A DNA stretch of 64,000 nucleotides, from NCBI GenBank assembly GCA_017591395.1, contig WEDG01008770.1, positions 1 to 64,000 on the forward strand, written 5' to 3'. The notes beneath the pieces were generated by a model. The model made no database searches. It was given only the letters and a program-made list of their open reading frames with translations, and was not told where the DNA came from. The translations under genes were made by a program, and so were the position numbers. This DNA comes from Schistocephalus solidus. Taxonomy: Eukaryota; Platyhelminthes; Cestoda; Diphyllobothriidea; Diphyllobothriidae. Of the stretch, positions 59,001 to 64,000 are shown in pieces (position 1 is the first letter of the stretch; every line of letters starts with the position of its first letter).

Positions 59001-62000
59001 ACGGTGATGGTTTACCTGTACTCTAAATGCGTACTGACAACGTTGGTATCTGAGGCGGCCTTGAGTCGCCCCGGCGCTCGTAAGGTTTCGTAGTTCATCT
59101 TTTTCATCATCTCCACTGGCGTCCTATGTTATCCTTAGTTCGAAGGTCGCCAATCCGGTTTTCACCGTAGATCAGAAAGTTCTTTGGTCTTGCGCGCCTA
59201 TTCTTGTTTGACTCACGACCAACCATTTGATGTGGTTACAGCACCATTGTGATCCTATTGCTTCTGTATACCAGTAGCTTACCAGGAACTTCCTATTCTA
59301 CAAATTGACACGATTACTCTAATCACCGACACAACCCACCGCACTTTCAGTAGGTCAGGGTCGTCACCAGTCGGGACCTTTGGCTGCTGACGTCGTCTTG
59401 AGACACTCGGGGTACGACTACGGTTTAGCGCAAACCAGTTGTTTACAGGTGATAATTGCGGCCATCCTTCTACCTCTCCACACCTTGACCGCTTGATTGT
59501 TGCTTCGACGCCAACACCATTTTCTGCTCTATGAAAGCAATTTTCTCCTCATCTGGGTGGCAGGTGTGAACAAGTGTATCTGTTCTCACTAGTAGCGGTT
59601 ACTTTCACCTTACCAAGAGGTGAGGACTTGCCAGGTTAGTTTAGGGCCGCGCAGTTCTTCTAGCTCTTTTGAATGCTACAGAACGTTGTCTTTTAGAGCG
59701 ATTGATAGTGCCACCGTGAAGTTATTTGCCAACTCTTGGGTAGTGGCTCTCTCGTACCGCCTCTTCGGGATCTCACCACCTGTTGTCAAGTTATTTGCTC
59801 ATCCTGTGTATGCTGGCAATTACAGTTTCATGTTTGTTCGGAGACATCGTCTACCAGTTGGCGTACTGGGAGTCTTACCTGTACCCAGGGGTGGACTGGC
59901 TTTACTATAACCTCAAGTGTAGTCCGAAACCTATCGCTAGCCTTAAATTGTACCCCAACATGCCTCATAACCCTGACCGTAAACAGTGCTTTTGGCGGGT
60001 GGTCAGTCTTACCTGCGTCATTTTTGAGTGGCCACTTCCATGCTTGCAATAGTTTGGCGCCTAGCACAAGGACTGCTCGGTTATAGTAGAACGCAGGGCA
60101 TGTTCACAGCTTAAACTGTCGCGGTTTAGGCACAGATCTAATACGTAAGCCGACAGAGGAGCACAGCGATTGCTGCAATAGGGCAGGATGTAAATATCAG
60201 TTGGCTCAGCAGGGCGGATTGACGCGGAAATTAAGGGAATGTGCGAAAAGCAGTGAGAGAATTCTCATTCTGCCATATGTTTGTTCTACAACTTCAACGA
60301 GGTGTCGGAACAGACCGCACAATTTGAAAGATACGAATTAAGGTCACATAAATAGGGAAAGGCAGACAATCCAAAGTTATTGGGTGATGCGGTATGGTGC
60401 GGGCAAACTTAACCCTGATTCTTTCCCCAATCCTACTCTTTGACCTTAGCCCAGCCCTAACGCTACATTCTAACCCCAAACGCTCATTGATGAAGTCACA
60501 TTCGATAAGAACCGCAGTGTTTTCATTGTTAACTTTAAGGTTAGTATTCTTCATGCGCTGGACGGCATCCCAGTGGTTAGACCTTTATAGGTTTCGGGAT
60601 TTAATACCTACCTTCCCTCAAATGTCAATAATCAAATAGGTTGATTCTTAGCATTTTTTGAATAAGCGTGTCTAGTATTAGAACAATAATGAGAAAAAAG
60701 GCAGACACTACCAAAGAGGTTTTTTAGCAGAGTAGAAGACGCGCACGTAACCGTTCACCTGCTAACCAAAACAAGGCACATTTTTACAATAATGAATGAC
60801 TCATTCCAAATCAGCTTAGAAAGAATGTGCAAATTTACTAGTTAGGAAAGCGCTATTCGGTAAGCTACATCTTTTTTTAAATTTTTTTTCTGGCCACGCA
60901 CGTTCACTTTTGGTGTGCCACCTCTGGCCCTCAAGTCGGCCGGCGGGTTGTCCGAAGTTCGTTTCCTCTCTGTCTCTACACCGGCATTGTTCAAATGAGT
61001 CATTTAATAGTTGCGGAAGTAACAAGCACAACTATACAACCAATGGAGAATTAAATCCTCCTAAAAAGACAATGGAATAGCAGCCTATCTCGTTTCTGGG
61101 GAACCCTGTGCTAATTTCCAGGAAGGATAGTGTTATAGTTATGATTACAGTTTGGGTTTAGGTTATGTCACGAGAATATTTAACCTTCCTGAAATGTGGC
61201 GTAAAGGGTAGGGGCAGGGGGTGTTCCTACCAAGCCAGTCTAGTTTCACTGCCAACTGCCGTCTTCCGGTTTGCCCTGCCATTAGACGCCGTGTGGATCT
61301 CACGCCTTCAAGTCTTTGCGTATTTCAGCCACGCTAAGTATTAAATGCAGTCAACTGTTTCTTTCAAGTTACCCAGGTCTCCAGGTAGAGGTTTAACCCA
61401 ATGTAGTCTTCGGCCAGGACGTGATCTGTGACCCAACTCAGGAAACAAAAGGTATTTCAGCGATTAATACGGGACCGTTGGTAATAGGATTTATAAGGAG
61501 GGGTGGGCTTCAGGAAGAAAAGGAGAGCCCCAACCTACTCCTAACCGTATCCATTGTTTTTCTCAGGGTTAGCATACGTTGCCAGGTTATTAGGGCCGCA
61601 CAATAGTTTTTTGTCCCAACAAATGTACGAATTGGGTGATCCGGTGGCTTTACCTCACGCCGAACACTATGCGTGGTATCATTCCTAGCTGACCTGACGT
61701 ACTGTTATGCGTACCGCTGGCGGGAGTCAGAATCATACCGACTCTGCGTGATCTTTCATTACCAAAGTAAAACGGATGCGTTTTGAAACTACCGCGATAT
61801 CCCAATCGTAACTGCTTCGCAAGTTGCCATTCACCCTCATACTTCGCTCCTCCGACGGCCATTGTGTGACCCTTCTAACCCGGAAACGAATGCTAACCCA
61901 AACGAACACAATGGATAGAGTTAGGATTGCGTTGGCATGTAGTACGATTGCGCATTACACGCTGCATTATCCTTTGTTCCCGGAGTTGGGCCGCATATAA

Positions 62001-64000
62001 TGTTGTAGCCCAGACTTCTGTTCACTTAATGTGGTTAACTTTTAAACAACACCTGCTCTCGGCACGGTAGATTGAGGGTGAAGTGTCTTTTTTGGGAGAA
62101 CTTGCCACCACATCTACTTTGTACGAAGGGATTAAATCGAGATTTTCCAAGGGGGTGGGAGGTCTGCTAGGTTTCTTATGAACTACTACTACAGGGTATC
62201 TGAAGTGTCAGTAAATAAGTAGTCGCACAAAGCTCCTAGGTCTAGGGCCCGACGCTTCCATGACATTGTACTTAGTGCAGCGCTCATACCTCGGTAACAA
62301 TTGTGATTGGCAGGTTAAAACAGATGAGAGCATTCGTCATCTGTCCCCACCTGGTGAAACTGTAAGTGTTTAATCTAGTTCGGTTGACGGAGGGTTGTGT
62401 TGGGGTCGTGCTGATGGAGGGTGGCCTTATGGTCACCTCAGTAACTACTTCGAAGCTCATGTCATCAGGAGGAGGGGGGGGGAGCGGCTGGAGAATAAAG
62501 TTGCAGCTCTGCAGTCCATTTTAGTCAGGTTGCTGCGCGTGGCATCTGCATCCACACACCCACCTGCACTCGTCTTCACCACAAACTTTAAATTATACAA
62601 GCCTTGCCCAAAAAGGACAAAGTCTTTCAGGCCACCTTCTCGTGACACTAGTTCATCCTAGTTGGTTTGCACAGCCGCTAGGGTGCTTGTGTGACTATTT
62701 AAGAAAATCATGAGCATGAACACCTGCTCGTTGACTAGTCTTCTACATCATTCTGTGCGCCTTTTTGCTGCTTCAGAATAGTCCAAAGAATGAAGTTGTG
62801 TGAATTGCGGCCTTGGAGTCACCAATTTAGGTAGAACTGGAATGCAGGGACATTTGATCCACCTATCCTTTTCTTACTTTGAGTACAGAACCCGGAATGT
62901 GGGTCGTTTTTTTGGATGTAGCGCCTATTGCCCCTCGTGGTGAAATGAATGCATCGTGCCCCACCTCTTGGGTTACTTTTTGAGTTTTGCCAGCATGTAC
63001 TTTGAACAGAAGTCCTTCCTTCCACAAAACATCGACGATTGTGAACATGCTACGTGCTTTGTTGGTTGCCCGTCCTATCATCGAATCCCCAAACCAGAAC
63101 TGAGCAACAAGGGCGAAAGAAAGGGGGTGTGTATTGGACGAAAGGGGAACAACCAAGACTTTTTATCAGTCCTGACACCAGCGACAAGGCAGTAACCGCG
63201 GGTTGCATTTATCTTCGCGATATTAATTATTTTCCGAAAACTGTGTTAATAAACAGCATACCTTAAGGGTGTCCTACTGAAAGATGCCCTGCGAACATGC
63301 TAGCTGTATGCTGCTGCCGGATGTTGCCTACACGTTTTTCTGCACAAAAATAAATGGTAGGCATTACTTAACTGACTCCCCCGCACGGCATGACAAAGTA
63401 ACATAAACTGTCCGTGATACAGGCGACTTTGTGCCAAATTTCAGGGAAACTGGAGTTGAGCCTAAGGTTAAAGGTTAAGGTTGGAGTTAGAGTTAAGTTT
63501 GAGGTTACGAATAGGGTTAGGGTTGGGGTTAGGACACGAGAATATGAACCCTTCCTGGAATTCATCGTAAGACACTTGGATTACTTGGAAGCGTTCATAT
63601 TCCCGTGTCTTTTCGGGAGGCAGCCATAGTAACAATTTCGACCAATTAAATTACAGCATGCGGGCCTCATTTACCATTCTGCAGTGTTAATCCAGGTTTC
63701 AGCTCCATTGGCCGAATGCCGCCATTACTTTTTGTGGCTCAACTGCATTTTCTGAGCACATTTCGAGTTTCAGTAAAGTGTACCGCAGGCATCGAAACCA
63801 CTTCGACACCAACGCACTTATTGAAACACACTTTTTTAGATTGATACCGTCCCTCAACACCACTTTTTGTTAAGGTTAGTTTCTAGACCCTTACCAACTT
63901 CATTCCTCCCTTACCCAGATCGTCTTCTCGCACATCCTTCCTAACTTTCAAGAATGTTGGTGGGACAGCCTCCTCCTTGACATCCTGCTCTGCAACGGTC
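52641..64000 (+). CDS. PTDSS1: Phosphatidylserine synthase, PSS1-like (5' portion, runs off the window)
   Basis: Joined exons 52641-53014, 53053-53147, 55795-55991, 56876-57010 and 63919-64000. PSS1 exchanges the choline of phosphatidylcholine for serine at the ER/mitochondria-associated membrane; it is a multi-pass membrane protein. Family hallmarks in order: [102 protein letters not shown], and [20 protein letters not shown]. The order and motifs follow PSS1 ([15 protein letters not shown]) rather than PSS2. Hydrophobic segments are seen at [31 protein letters not shown] and [13 protein letters not shown]. The start at 52641 gives a long basic N-tail; ATG 52815 (MPGAKVGRF) matches PSS1 length better. 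Confidence 0.9.
53015..53052 (+). other. 38-bp micro-intron
   Basis: GTAGGTCGGGAA to TTTAATTTAAG. Its removal joins VAVTR to [15 protein letters not shown], matching the family at FAFTR-DDS. Confidence 0.85.
53053..53147 (+). CDS. PTDSS1: Phosphatidylserine synthase exon 2
   Basis: [32 protein letters not shown]. The second membrane segment. Donor GTAGGT at 53148, phase 1, splits the Gly of PNG. Confidence 0.92.
53148..55794 (+). other. Phosphatidylserine synthase intron 2
   Basis: 2.6 kb, no recognisable element or RNA. Short ORFs at 53873-54190 and 54417-54686 have no domain match. Confidence 0.55.
55795..55991 (+). CDS. PTDSS1: Phosphatidylserine synthase exon 3
   Basis: [48 protein letters not shown]: the family signature PFTRPHP and a third membrane segment. 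Donor GTAAGG at 55992, phase 0. A human PSS1 segment aligns residue by residue without gaps. Confidence 0.94.
56700..56765 (+). repeat. Decayed Penelope-type repeat end
   Basis: TTGGTTCGAGCGATCATCAG, then AAATTGCCGGCCAATAAG and CAGCGATCGCACC. It aligns with the hammerhead-like repeat at 18340-18420 but lacks a proper 5' box and has CAGAAA for CCGAAA. Confidence 0.4.
56766..56842 (+). repeat. (TTC)n tract next to a 3' splice site
   Basis: About 24 TTC units with a few variants (one TCG, one run of T). It ends 33 bp before the AG of exon 4 and could serve as its polypyrimidine tract. Confidence 0.85.
56876..57010 (+). CDS. PTDSS1: Phosphatidylserine synthase exon 4
   Basis: [45 protein letters not shown]. 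This is the best conserved segment, aligning with [20 protein letters not shown] of human PSS1. Phase 0 at both ends, 45 codons. Confidence 0.95.
58228..58502. repeat. 275-bp foldback (near-perfect inverted repeat)
   Basis: The left arm from about 58230 to 58350 and the right arm to about 58502 are complementary. Blocks include TAACGGAACTCATTCGTCCC with ACGGGACGAGTGAATTCCGT inverted, and GAGCCCCGCCAGCAGCCGCA (58304-58323) with its perfect inverse at 58408-58427. ATTAGCAAT pairs with ATTGCTAAT near the loop. The loop is about 20 nt. It could be a foldback transposon or a hairpin RNA source. Confidence 0.75.
58505..58790 (+). repeat. tRNA-like SINE, copy 2
   Basis: GTGGTTCAATGG (A-box-like) is followed directly by GGTTCGAGCCT (B-box-like) at 58531-58555, so the interval has been lost. 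The body (GGGCATGACTGGCTGACGAT, GCCATTCCAGTCTTTCTTGT) matches copy 1 at 21070-21140. Confidence 0.5.
60400..60490 (-). repeat. Degenerate telomere-like tract
   Basis: CCCTAA, CCCTAACG and AACCCC words, minus-strand TTAGGG-like, irregular. Confidence 0.4.
61130..61240 (+). repeat. Degenerate telomere-like repeat element
   Basis: GTTTGGGTTTAGGTTATG, then CACGAGAATATTTAACCTTC. The flank CACGAGAATATxxAAC/CCTTCCTG is shared with 63535-63560, so both belong to one dispersed repeat. Confidence 0.45.
63460..63630 (+). repeat. Telomere-like tract with MITE-like end
   Basis: GGTTAAGG, GGTTGGAGTTAG, AGGGTTAGGGTTGGGGTTAG run at 63468-63533. At 63600-63627 CCCGTGTCTTTTCGGGAGGC, AGCCATA resembles the right end of the Harbinger-like MITEs (CGTGTCCTGTTTAGGAGGCC). 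Confidence 0.5.
63919..64000 (+). CDS. PTDSS1: Phosphatidylserine synthase exon 5, cut by window end
   Basis: [27 protein letters not shown]. Acceptor CCCTTACCCAG. Matches [20 protein letters not shown] of PSS1, a conserved part of the active region. The exon and gene continue beyond 64000. Confidence 0.94.
   Translation, partial: MVFSHILPNFQECWWDSLLLDILLCNG

Larger units (their letters stand above)
57011..63918 (+). other. Phosphatidylserine synthase intron 4, 6.9 kb
   Basis: Holds a foldback (58228-58502), SINE copy 2 (58505-58790) and telomere-like tracts (60400-60490, 61130-61240, 63460-63540). The stretches 57011-58227, 58791-60399 and 61241-63459 contain no element I recognise; open frames there lack domains. 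Confidence 0.55.

Overview
This is a eukaryotic nuclear window, most likely from a flatworm and probably a diphyllobothriid-type tapeworm. That placement is an inference. It rests on two 37-38 bp micro-introns beside introns of several kb, on CR1/Jockey-like LINEs with (AAT)n tails, on Penelope-like and RTE-like reverse-transcriptase debris, and on dense decayed DNA transposons. There are no operons, and I recognise no bacterial features, CRISPR arrays, rRNA genes or intact tRNA genes.

Two host genes can be assembled exon by exon, both on the + strand. (1) A complete fem-1 homologue, nearest FEM1A/FEM1C, runs from 7436 to 34421 in 12 exons. All 11 introns are GT-AG with compatible phases, giving a 992-residue model: N-terminal ankyrin repeats, a TPR-like middle, two C-terminal ankyrin repeats and a terminal VHL-box. 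Two long low-complexity inserts explain why it exceeds the roughly 620-670 residues usual for the family. (2) The 5' part of a phosphatidylserine synthase gene (PSS1/PTDSS1-like) has exons at 52641-53014, 53053-53147, 55795-55991, 56876-57010 and 63919-64000. It runs off the right edge. The two genes show no obvious functional link.

Most of the rest is mobile DNA. 1-7000 is a nest of LINEs: an older LINE broken twice by copies of a second, (AAT)n-tailed family, ending about 440 bp before the fem-1 start. The fem-1 introns hold three copies of a Tc1/mariner-like TA-target element (one inserted inside another), a Harbinger-like MITE pair with a degenerate telomere-like core, an RTE-like RT fragment, a tRNA-like SINE, and short repeats with hammerhead-ribozyme-like cores. 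Between the genes lie a decayed Penelope-like element (37.1-39.9 kb, - strand), a 5'-truncated LINE (40.1-41.1 kb), and a candidate 10.3-kb TIR transposon (41284-51591). That transposon carries a decayed transposase-domain gene and has been invaded by two LINE copies lying tail to tail, which form a giant inverted repeat. The phosphatidylserine synthase introns hold a 275-bp foldback joined to a second SINE copy, a long (TTC)n tract beside a splice acceptor, and more telomere-like repeats.

The main observations are the 10.3-kb TIR element, the LINE inverted repeat whose arms share the same premature stops, the Tc1-like and Harbinger-like families, and the hammerhead-like cores. All are read by eye; identities and boundaries are approximate where stated.
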